Positions 1-7,609 of a stretch of 8,689 nt of DNA are shown in pieces. The DNA is from Bryobacterales bacterium (GTDB taxonomy: Bacteria; Acidobacteriota; Terriglobia; Bryobacterales; Bryobacteraceae). Position 1 is the first letter of the stretch. Each line of letters starts with the position of its first letter. A program made the translations under genes and the position numbers. The DNA is taken from contig JAUZEU010000320.1 of NCBI GenBank assembly GCA_030838885.1, positions 1 through 8,689 on the forward strand, written 5' to 3'. Under the pieces are notes generated by a model, which searched no databases, was not told the origin of the DNA, and saw nothing but the letters and a program-made list of their open reading frames with translations.

Positions 1-876
1 CCCCAGCCTCAATCCCCACCGCATTACCAGCCTGTCACTCAGCACGCCGCCAGTCAGATTGCCCAGCGTACCCATCAGGAAAGGAAGGGCCGCAACAATG
101 CCCATCTGCTTCTCCGTAAATCCCGCCGACTTCACCAGGTAAGTAGGAAACCACGCGAAGTAAAACCAGGAGCCCCATGCATAGCACCAGTACATCGCGA
201 TGATAATCCACATCTGCCGGCTGGCCAGGAGTTGCTTCCAGGGAAGCGCGCGATGCGGCTTCGCATTGCGCGCGGCGGGGGCTTCGGCCAGTTCTGCCTC
301 CGTAATGCCGGGCTGATCCTCCGGCCGGTCGTGATACCAAAAGCTCCACACCGCCGCCCAAACCACGCCGACGCCGCCCAATATAAAAAACGCGGCCCGC
401 CATCCCAAAGCGACTTGCAAAGGCACCACCAGCAGCGGCGACAAAGCTCCCCCGAACCGGCTCGCAGCCCAGATGAAACCCTGGCTGCGCGCGTGCTCTT
501 TTACCGGAAACCAGCGCGCGATCACGCCCGAAGCATTCGGGTAAGCTCCGGCCTCTCCGGCCCCAAACAGGAACCGGATGCCCAGCAGCCCCCAAAATCC
601 CGTGGCCGCACCCGTGAGCGCCGTAAACGCCGACCACCACAGCACAATACGGGTAATCACTTTCCCCTGCCCGGCCCTGTCGCCCAACGCGCCTGTCGGA
701 ATCTCGAACACGGCATAAGCGAGCACAAACGCTCCCAGGATCCAGCCCCACCGCTCCGGCGTGATGTGCAGCTCTTCCTGAATGCGGGGCCCGGCCACCG
801 CAATGCTAATGCGATCCAGAAACGTGATGACAGCCAGCGTGACCAGCAGCAGCAGCGTAGTTTGGCGTTTTTTCAT
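1..876 (-). CDS. Major facilitator superfamily transporter (ACS-like), C-terminus outside window
   Basis: This is an inner-membrane secondary transporter, probably for an organic anion or peptide/amino-acid-like solute; the substrate cannot be read from the sequence. I translated the minus strand from the ATG at 876 and found 292 codons open to the window edge, so roughly the last 100-150 residues of a typical 12-helix protein of about 430 are missing. After a short basic N-terminus (MKKRQ) comes helix 1 ending in LDR (residues 20-22). The loop 2-3 MFS signature GALGDRAGQGK is at 62-72, the conserved FGAGEAGAYPNA segment at 104-115, and the usual charged cytoplasmic loop (about 181-215) precedes helix 7. 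This order fits the anion:cation symporter (ACS) branch, though that assignment is less sure than MFS itself. The start lies only 7 bp after the M20 peptidase stop, so the two are probably cotranscribed. No clear Shine-Dalgarno is seen, which suggests translational coupling. Confidence 0.9.
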   Translation of the reverse strand, partial: MKKRQTTLLLLVTLAVITFLDRISIAVAGPRIQEELHITPERWGWILGAFVLAYAVFEIPTGALGDRAGQGKVITRIVLWWSAFTALTGAATGFWGLLGIRFLFGAGEAGAYPNASGVIARWFPVKEHARSQGFIWAASRFGGALSPLLVVPLQVALGWRAAFFILGGVGVVWAAVWSFWYHDRPEDQPGITEAELAEAPAARNAKPHRALPWKQLLASRQMWIIIAMYWCYAWGSWFYFAWFPTYLVKSAGFTEKQMGIVAALPFLMGTLGNLTGGVLSDRLVMRWGLRLG

Positions 877-883
877 GAACGTG

Positions 884-2263
884 CTACTGGCCTGCCGCGA
901 CTCTTGCCACGATCTTCTTCAGCAACTCCGTTCCGCTCCGCAGGTTCTCCACCGCCATCCGCTCGTCATTACCATGCATCCGGATCTCGCCATCTTTGCG
1001 AAAGATCGGCACGCCATAAACCGCCATGCCTTTGGCGCGCAGATAAGCTCCATCCGTAGTGGCTCGCATCAGAAAAGGAACCACCACCGCATTCGGGGCA
1101 GCCTCTTTAAACACGTTCTGCATGGCCACATACAGCGGCGAAGTAAGCGAACTCGGCTCCGTCGGCGGCTGCTTTCCGGCCTCGGCCGGCTCCACTGAAA
1201 CGGCCGGATCATCCACGATCTGCCGGAGCCTCGCAAACACCTCTTCCGCCGTTTCACCCGGCAACCGCCGGCCGTCCATTTGCGCCTCAGCCACGTTCGG
1301 AATCACATTGATCTTCACGCCTGCATTCAGCATGGTGGGCGAAAGGCTGAAATGCAGCATCGCGCCGAAATCCGGATCGCGTTTCCCGATCTCAGTCGCA
1401 GTCTTTGCGGATGTACCCGGGTCTTCCAGCCGCGGCAACAGCGGAGCAAGCCAGGCATAATCCGGTAGTTTCGAAATCTCACTGAAATACGCCCTCGTAG
1501 TTGCGTTCAGCTTTACCGGCTGTTCCGCTTCCGTCAACCGCACAATAGCCCGCGACAGGTGGTAAACAGGATTATCCTCGCGCGGCAGCGACCCGTGCCC
1601 AGCAGTCCCGTGTGCAGTGAGCTTGATGCGCGTAGGGATCTTCTCCGCCGTCTGAATCTGAAAGACCGGCACCCCTGACGAGGCAGTCAGAATGTAGCTG
1701 AACTCATTCAGCGCAAACTCGGCCTCGATCTTCGGCCACGCATGCCCGATCACCCACTTCGCCCCGGCCGACCCCGCCTCTTCATCGGCCTCCGAAAGCA
1801 GGATCAAATCGCGGTCGAACTTAGCCCCGCCAGCGCGCTGGCGCCGCGCCTGATCCACCAGAACCGCAAGCTCGGCCGCCAGCAGATCCTTATCGTCTTC
1901 CGCCCCGCGCCCATAAATGTAGCCGCCCTTCTCCACCGCCGCAAACGGGTCAACCGTCCATTGCGCCCGATCCGCCGGAACCACATCGCTGTGCGCCATC
2001 AGCAGCAGCGGCCGTCGCTTGCCGGACCCCTGCACTCGCGCAATGAAATTCAGCCGCTGCGGATTGTCGCCCACCAGGTCCGCCGGAATCCCCTCCCGGT
2101 CCGCAACCTGCTTCAGATACTGCGCCACCCGGCTCTCATTCCCCGGCGGATTGGAACTGTCCAGCCGGATCAGATCCCGCAGATATCCAGCCGCCAGTTC
2201 CCCCGCCGTTTGCGCATAAGCGGCAGGCACCGCCAACAGGAGTAACAACGTGAATTTGCTCAT
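884..2263 (-). CDS. Secreted M20-family metallopeptidase (carboxypeptidase S-like)
   Basis: A 459-residue di-zinc amidohydrolase/exopeptidase of the M20 family, which hydrolyses dipeptides, C-terminal residues or N-acyl amino acids. The N-terminus is a signal peptide: SKF, a Leu/Ala core, then AYAQ, with likely cleavage near residue 17 and export to the periplasm. Motifs appear in family order: MAHSDVVP (89-96; H91 a metal ligand), YGRGAEDDK (117-125; D123 the likely bridging Asp), and SEADEEAGS (157-165; E161 the likely general base and E162 a ligand). HGTAGHGS (218-225) lies in the lid/dimerisation domain, and MHGNDE near residue 430 carries the last His ligand. Length and complete motifs indicate an active enzyme. 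The ATG at 2263 is preceded by a weak GAGAT. It is the first gene of a pair with the downstream MFS transporter, which suggests hydrolysis of a substrate followed by import of a product. Exact specificity is unknown. Confidence 0.92.
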   Translation of the reverse strand: MSKFTLLLLLAVPAAYAQTAGELAAGYLRDLIRLDSSNPPGNESRVAQYLKQVADREGIPADLVGDNPQRLNFIARVQGSGKRRPLLLMAHSDVVPADRAQWTVDPFAAVEKGGYIYGRGAEDDKDLLAAELAVLVDQARRQRAGGAKFDRDLILLSEADEEAGSAGAKWVIGHAWPKIEAEFALNEFSYILTASSGVPVFQIQTAEKIPTRIKLTAHGTAGHGSLPREDNPVYHLSRAIVRLTEAEQPVKLNATTRAYFSEISKLPDYAWLAPLLPRLEDPGTSAKTATEIGKRDPDFGAMLHFSLSPTMLNAGVKINVIPNVAEAQMDGRRLPGETAEEVFARLRQIVDDPAVSVEPAEAGKQPPTEPSSLTSPLYVAMQNVFKEAAPNAVVVPFLMRATTDGAYLRAKGMAVYGVPIFRKDGEIRMHGNDERMAVENLRSGTELLKKIVARVAAGQ

Positions 2264-2337
2264 CGGATCTCATACGATATCTCAACTCGGGCCGTACACC
2301 CGTGATTCTTCGGCGGCCATCTGTTACCTTGATCCTG
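2264..2337. promoter_or_regulatory. Short divergent intergenic region (M20 peptidase / zwf)
   Basis: These 74 bp separate two genes that point away from each other, so they must hold, or overlap, the promoters of both the peptidase-transporter pair and the zwf operon, unless the promoters lie inside the coding sequences. I could not find a -35/-10 pair with proper spacing on either strand; TACGAT at 2273-2278 is an isolated -10-like word. A GTG at 2302 in the zwf frame could shorten this gap further if it were the real start. Confidence 0.4.
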
Positions 2338-3863
<1,526 letters not shown>

Positions 3864-3864
<1 letters not shown>

Positions 3865-4814
3865 TGCCTGCCGTTGAGGCGATTAAGCCAGACAAAATTC
3901 TCAAAGAATTAGGCGAGCTCTGGACCAATATAGGCAAACCGGAGTCGTCTGACGAGGAGTCCCAGGACGGCGGGGTTCTGCGCGCCTGCGCCATGACTCT
4001 GATCAGCTTTGTGGACGATGAAGAGGACGCAGCTGCCCTGAGCGAAACTCTGGCCGTGCTGATGAAGGAGCACCCCAGCCGTGCCGTGGTGGTGCGCGTG
4101 AAAGAAGGGGAAGACGCACTTTCCGCCCGCGTTTTCGCGCAGTGCTGGATGCCCTTCGGGCACCGCCGCCAGATCTGCTGCGAGCAGGTGGAAATAACAG
4201 CTTCCATGGACCGCCTGGCGGATGTCGCCGCCATCGTGGCGCCCCTTGCCGTTCCCGATTTGCCCCGCGTGATTCTGCTTCGCTCGGCACGCGTTGTTCG
4301 CGCCGGCGCCATCCGAAAGATTCTTCCGCTGGGCGACAAGATCGTGGTCGATTCAGCGCGTCCCGGTGCTCCCGGCTTTGGTGAACTCGGCGGCCTTCTG
4401 GATGCCGGCCACATAGCAGGCGATCTCGCCTGGACCCGCATCACCGAAACGCGCTCCCTGCTGGCGCAGATTCTGGAGGGCCGCAAAGCTGCGAACATTA
4501 CCGTGGAATACGACGGCAAGGAAGCCGGACCGGAGACCCGCTACCTGCACGCCTGGCTTGAATCCTGCCTGCCGGATACGCGCGTCGCACTCAAAGGGAG
4601 CGGCACGGCCGCTTGCGGTAAGCCCCGTACCATTCGCGTGGACAGCGATCTCACCATTCAGCTAACCAGGGGGTGCGCGGAAATCGAGCGTGGCGATGTG
4701 CATCAATGGGCGAATCTGCCGGTCGGGACGGATGAGGAATTGCTCAACGCGGAGCTGAATATCGTGGTGCACGATCACATCTTCGAGCGTGTACTGAACC
4801 AGATCACCGCATGA
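3864..4814 (+). CDS. opcA: OpcA-family glucose-6-phosphate dehydrogenase assembly/activator protein
   Basis: A 316-residue homologue of OpcA, the protein needed for assembly and activation of glucose-6-phosphate dehydrogenase in cyanobacteria and a partner of Zwf in actinobacteria. Recognition rests on the position directly between zwf and pgl and on the overall OpcA pattern: an N-terminal alpha/beta half ending near LISFVDDEED (about 47-56), a middle with HRRQICCEQVEI (about 111-122) and LPRVILLRS, and a C-terminal half with RTIRVDSDLTI and alternating strands. No catalytic motif is expected in the family. It is fairly cysteine-rich (RACAMT, AQCW, ICCE, ESCLP, AACGK, RGCAE); whether these Cys matter for redox control is unknown. 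The ATG at 3864 overlaps the zwf TAA, and GGAG at 3851-3854 sits 9 nt upstream, a good ribosome binding site. A GTG at 3801 would extend into zwf and is unlikely. Its TGA overlaps the pgl ATG. Confidence 0.85.
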
Positions 4815-5539
4815 GCTCTGAGCTTTTTGTTTTCGACAGCGCGCAGGTAGCAGCGGAAGCCTGCGGTGCCACCATTTTCGTGTTGCTGGACCAGGCCCGC
4901 AGCGAGCGCGGAGTGGCGCGTCTGGCGGTCTCAGGCGGCAGCACTCCCAAAATCATGTTTGAGTGGATGGCCCGGCAGACGTTCGACTGGCACGGCATCG
5001 ATCTCTTCTGGGTGGATGAGCGGTGCGTACCAATCTACGACTCGCAAAGCAATTACCGGATGACGCGGGAGTCACTGCTGGACAAGATTCGGCTTGCCCC
5101 GCAGCAGGTGCATCGCGTGGAAACGGAGTTCCCTCCCGAAGAGGCTGCCGCACGCTATGTGGCCGATCTCACGCGCACGTTCGTGTTAAAGCCAGGAGAA
5201 TGGCCCGTCTTCGACGTGCTGCAGCGCGGCATGGGCCCCGATGCGCATACCGCGAGTCTGTTCCCCGGCGAACCGCTGATCAACGACCGGTCGCACATCG
5301 CCGGGCTGGTTTGGGTGGAGAAGTTCAGGCAGCACCGCGTGACGCTGCTGCCTGGCACACTGGAGCACGCTCGCAGTACGCTGTGCTTAGTCACGGGCGC
5401 GGATAAAGCGGATGCTCTCGAGAAGGTGTTGCGAGGCCCGCACGATCCGCTGAATGTGCCGTCGCAGATTTCGTCCCCGCAGATGACCTGGTATTTAGAC
5501 CAAAAGGCCGCGACCAAAGTTACCCTGGGAGCTGCTTAG
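4811..5539 (+). CDS. pgl: 6-phosphogluconolactonase
   Basis: It hydrolyses 6-phosphogluconolactone to 6-phosphogluconate, the second step of the oxidative pentose phosphate pathway, in the cytoplasm. The 242 residues match the DevB/Pgl (glucosamine-6-phosphate isomerase-like) family. The phosphate-binding SGGSTPK is at 41-47, DLFWVDERCVP at 64-74, the NYRM segment at 81-84, and the active-site stretch GMGPDAHTASLFPG at 140-153 with H146 as the expected catalytic His. The family usually has Gly just before that His; here it is Ala (A145), a mild change. The ATG at 4811 overlaps the opcA TGA as ATGA, and no strong Shine-Dalgarno precedes it, so translation probably depends on reinitiation after opcA. 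It is the last gene of the zwf-opcA-pgl operon and directly consumes the product of Zwf. Confidence 0.95.
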   Translation: MSSELFVFDSAQVAAEACGATIFVLLDQARSERGVARLAVSGGSTPKIMFEWMARQTFDWHGIDLFWVDERCVPIYDSQSNYRMTRESLLDKIRLAPQQVHRVETEFPPEEAAARYVADLTRTFVLKPGEWPVFDVLQRGMGPDAHTASLFPGEPLINDRSHIAGLVWVEKFRQHRVTLLPGTLEHARSTLCLVTGADKADALEKVLRGPHDPLNVPSQISSPQMTWYLDQKAATKVTLGAA

Positions 5540-5592
5540 TCACCCGCTGCCCCGAAGCTGTAAAACATTCGGGTCGTAAGCGGCCCTGGGAC

Positions 5593-5611
5593 ACGCGGAC
5601 CCCGGCCGCGT
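5593..5611 (+). terminator. Possible GC-rich hairpin after the zwf operon
   Basis: A perfect 6-bp inverted repeat ACGCGG/CCGCGT (5593-5598 with 5606-5611) encloses a 7-nt loop, 54 nt after the pgl stop. It is followed by CTTCCC but no real T-run, so as an intrinsic terminator it is weak; chance is possible in GC-rich DNA. The rest of the convergent gap 5540-5777 shows no gene or repeat that I can support. Confidence 0.22.
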
Positions 5612-5777
5612 CTTCCCGGTGACGAATCGCTTCTGACGCGCACAACTGCACCGGTGTTTCAACAGACTACTGCAGGATGCGCGATCACTCTCCGTACCCT
5701 GAGTTCGTCTGCCACTCTCTGAAATTTACGGCGGCGATTTCTTTACAACTTCGTACCCGGCTGCGCCTCGTCGGCGA

Positions 5778-6044
5778 TTAGTCGATCCGCCGCGTCAACG
5801 TAGCGGTCCCGGTAATCAAACCCTGCATACTACCCAGATCTGTCGCCGTCCAATCCACCTTTAGCCCATTCTCGCCCGCCATTTTCAGAGTGAGCTCCCC
5901 TCGCGCCCCCCCCGGCCCGGTCCACGGGCACACCGCTGTAGACCCGGTTGCCGGACCCGTAAACTCAAAGGTTACGTCCGGCGAAATCGCGCGATCGGCC
6001 ACCCTGTAACGCGATCTGTACTTCCCTCTCACTATGCCGTTTTG
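5778..6044 (-). pseudogene. C-terminal continuation of the J-domain protein after an in-frame TAG
   Basis: On the minus strand the reading frame of the J-domain gene stays open after its TAG (6047-6045). It reads QNGI then VRGKYRSRYRVADRAI and on for 88 codons to a TAA at 5780-5778. The segment is beta-strand-rich, with VTFEFTG, GGARGELTLKM, LKVDWTATDLG and a final GTATLTRR. It looks like the second half of the compact beta-barrel-like domain that starts at RPFAGFWFYTKEI before the stop. A GTG at 6032 could in principle start an 84-residue peptide, but no ribosome binding site is evident and half a domain would be unlikely to fold. The simplest readings are a nonsense mutation or sequencing error; readthrough is the less likely alternative. 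Confidence 0.65.
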
Positions 6045-6869
6045 CTAAGTAATAGTGGTCTCGATAAACTCCGGGGGATACAGGGCAGACATCCTGTCGC
6101 GCTGTGACCCGATCTCCTTCGTATAAAACCAAAATCCTGCAAACGGCCGCAGCTCTGTCCTCGAAACAGCCTGCGACGAAACCCGGCTGGAATGTGAAAT
6201 CACAGCCGGGGATGCAGCGGGCACGGGTGATGGCGCTTCCAGCGCCGGGGCCGCCACGGGCAGTGCCGCAGCCTGCACTGGTTCAGCCGGAACATAGGTG
6301 CTCTGGGGCTTCGGCACTGGCGTTTGCAGCCGGGTCAACTCCCGCACAGCCAAATCCCTTTCCATTTCGACCATCCGCAGTTCGGACCGCAACCGCGCCA
6401 CTTCCTGCCCGGAATCGCTGGCCGCAGGCGCAACCGCAACGGAGCCCTTTCTCGGCGCACGTTCGGAAACCTGCGGCGGGCTGACCGTGGGTCCAGCAGT
6501 TGGATTGTCCCAGGCCAGCCAGACCAGCGCACCCACAACCACGCCCAAAGCCGCCATCCACGCTACCCGCTCCCCGAGGTGTCCCGCGTTCACAGGGGAC
6601 TTCGGACTCAGGATCACCGCGCGGCCGATCTGCTGCATTTCGAGCGACTCCTGATACCGCCGCCGTTTTTCCGGATCGGACAGCACCCCATAAATACGGT
6701 TCAGTTTCCGCATCTGCCGCTCCGCAATATCTTTCAGCTGTGGGTCAGTCTGGTGATCGGGATGGAGAATGCGTACCAGAGCGCGAAACGCATCGCGAAC
6801 CTCCTCGGATGAAGCGTTGGGCGCCACGCCGAGTTCGTCGTAAAAAGTGATTTCGGCTGGCCGCTGCAA
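6045..6869 (-). CDS. Membrane-anchored J-domain (DnaJ-like) protein, interrupted in its C-terminal domain
   Basis: A type III J-domain protein: only the J-domain is shared with DnaJ, with no Gly/Phe or zinc-finger regions. Counting from TTG 6869, residues 8-75 form the J-domain (TFYDELGVAPNASSEEV ... HPD at 36-38 ... LSDPEKRRRYQ), which would stimulate the ATPase of a DnaK-type chaperone. One transmembrane helix lies at about 102-120 (VAWMAALGVVVGALVWLAW), with basic residues before it, so the J-domain should be cytoplasmic and the rest periplasmic. A short coiled coil (about 154-182) and a Pro/Ala-rich linker (183-225) lead to a domain starting near 241, cut by TAG at codon 275. The start is uncertain. 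The only in-frame ATG (7037) adds 56 residues with no J-domain likeness that read like non-coding DNA, while TTG 6869 sits just before the domain. Client and role are unknown. Confidence 0.75.
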   Translation of the reverse strand: MQRPAEITFYDELGVAPNASSEEVRDAFRALVRILHPDHQTDPQLKDIAERQMRKLNRIYGVLSDPEKRRRYQESLEMQQIGRAVILSPKSPVNAGHLGERVAWMAALGVVVGALVWLAWDNPTAGPTVSPPQVSERAPRKGSVAVAPAASDSGQEVARLRSELRMVEMERDLAVRELTRLQTPVPKPQSTYVPAEPVQAAALPVAAPALEAPSPVPAASPAVISHSSRVSSQAVSRTELRPFAGFWFYTKEIGSQRDRMSALYPPEFIETTIT

Positions 6870-7059
6870 AACTCGGTTCGGAAACTCCGTCTTTTTTAAC
6901 GGTAGCGAAACGCTGCGGCTGGTGCAACTACGAGGTATAGTAATGGCAATTTGTTCATCCCGCCGAGGCCGAACCCTCGCGCGATGAGATGCCCAACCGC
7001 GGGCACCGAAGAAAGTTGTCGGACGCCCCTGTATCATCTACGCTGAAAGAGAGGTATGC
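6870..7059. promoter_or_regulatory. Divergent intergenic region between J-domain gene and antitoxin gene
   Basis: These 190 bp separate divergent genes and should carry both promoters, if the J-domain start near 6869 is right. A TATCAT word at 7032-7037 resembles a -10 box for the antitoxin but lacks a properly spaced -35 box (TTGTCG at 7016 is only 10 nt away). No operator palindrome stood out, although ribbon-helix-helix antitoxins normally bind one just upstream of their gene. Confidence 0.3.
7049..7054 (+). promoter_or_regulatory. Ribosome binding site of the antitoxin gene
   Basis: GAGAGG lies 5 nt before ATG 7060. It supports that start over the out-of-frame ATG at 7056. Confidence 0.6.
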
Positions 7060-7332
7060 ATGACCATCGATATTACTCCGGGGGCCGAACGCGTGGTCCG
7101 CGAAGAACTTCGCAATGGCCACTTTCAGTCCTTCAATGACCTGATCATGTCCAGTGTTCAGGCATGGCGGGAACGTAACATGCAGCCAGAACGGCCGTTA
7201 GAAGGAGCCGGACCTGTCACCAACAGGAAGCGAAGGGCACGCGAATTCGTGGAATGGGCAAACAGCCATCCCGATACGCCGCCCCCCTCCGATGAGGCTA
7301 TCAGCCGGGCCAGCCTGAATCCAGATCGTTGA
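7060..7332 (+). CDS. Ribbon-helix-helix antitoxin (ParD/CopG type)
   Basis: A 90-residue protein whose first 45 residues have the ParD-like pattern: a beta strand MTIDITP, helix AERVVREELRNG, then HFQSFNDLIMSSVQAWRER. This fold dimerises, binds operator DNA, and in type II toxin-antitoxin systems uses its flexible C-terminal part to block the toxin. The tail REFVEWANSHPDTPPPSDEAISRASLNPDR resembles antitoxins paired with PIN-domain ribonucleases, from memory of the family. Directly downstream, in another frame, only the end of such a PIN toxin remains, so this antitoxin appears to be an orphan in the window. It may still repress its own promoter or neutralise a related toxin elsewhere. The gene is intact with a good ribosome binding site. 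Confidence 0.85.
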   Translation: MTIDITPGAERVVREELRNGHFQSFNDLIMSSVQAWRERNMQPERPLEGAGPVTNRKRRAREFVEWANSHPDTPPPSDEAISRASLNPDR

Positions 7333-7354
7333 TAGATGCCCATTCGGAAAAACC

Positions 7355-7531
7355 TTTGTGCTCACAAATCGAGTTAGCGGAGCTCAGGTCCATGACGCGC
7401 GGCTGGCCGCGATGATGAAGACCAACGGCATCAGAAAGATTGTGACCTTCAACGTGCAGGACTTCACCCGCTTCACCGATATAGAACCGACCCGGCCCGA
7501 CCAGATTCTTTCCCGTTCGGCCGCGCACTGA
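7355..7531 (+). pseudogene. PIN-domain (VapC-like) toxin remnant, N-terminal part missing
   Basis: In the plus frame ending with TGA 7529-7531, the sequence reads NRVSGAQVHDARLAAMM, then GIRKIVTFNVQDFTRF and EPTRPDQIL. This is the typical end of a PIN ribonuclease: the HDAR acidic residue, the TFN.DF acidic residue and the short terminal strand. A full toxin of this type is about 130-140 residues; only about 58 remain. The frame is closed by a TGA at 7316-7318 upstream, so the N-terminal half, with the first catalytic Asp and Glu, is absent. The antitoxin stop lies 23 bp before the remnant. A Leu-Ile-Asp-Ala string at 7329-7340 in another frame might be a leftover of the toxin start, which would mean an internal deletion plus frameshift; this is weak. 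No intact toxin is encoded here. Confidence 0.72.
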
Positions 7532-7609
7532 AACAGTAACCAGTGCGGACCCAAGCCGCAACAAGATGCGACTCATTGAGCCAGCCGGATACGCCATACT
7601 TCAAACCAG

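Noticed and set aside
232..1059. Long plus-strand open frame (275 codons) opposite the transporter and the peptidase end
   Set aside because: Its product is Arg/Pro/Ser-rich low-complexity sequence typical of an antisense frame in GC-rich DNA, and the minus strand encodes clear MFS and M20 motifs.
5551..5573. Inverted repeat CCCGAA/TTCGGG just after pgl
   Set aside because: Only 6 bp with an 11-nt loop and no T-run; not convincing as a terminator.
6104..6812. Several plus-strand open frames opposite the J-domain gene
   Set aside because: Low-complexity Pro/Gln/Arg-rich shadows of the Pro/Ala linker and J-domain coding strand.
7016..7037. TTGTCG and TATCAT as a promoter pair for the antitoxin gene
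   Set aside because: The spacer is 10 nt, far below the usual 16-18 nt.
7329..7413. TTG at 7329 starting a Leu-Ile-Asp-Ala peptide as the intact toxin start
   Set aside because: The frame ends after 27 codons at TGA and shows no PIN continuation; it could be a leftover at most.
7301..7597. Minus-strand open frame of 98 codons over the toxin remnant
   Set aside because: No recognisable motif, while the plus strand carries PIN-toxin residues in a consistent frame.
7532..7609. Cobalamin riboswitch before bluB
   Set aside because: The gap is 78 bp and I see no B12-box-like sequence; a B12 riboswitch needs about 200 nt, though part could overlap the toxin remnant.
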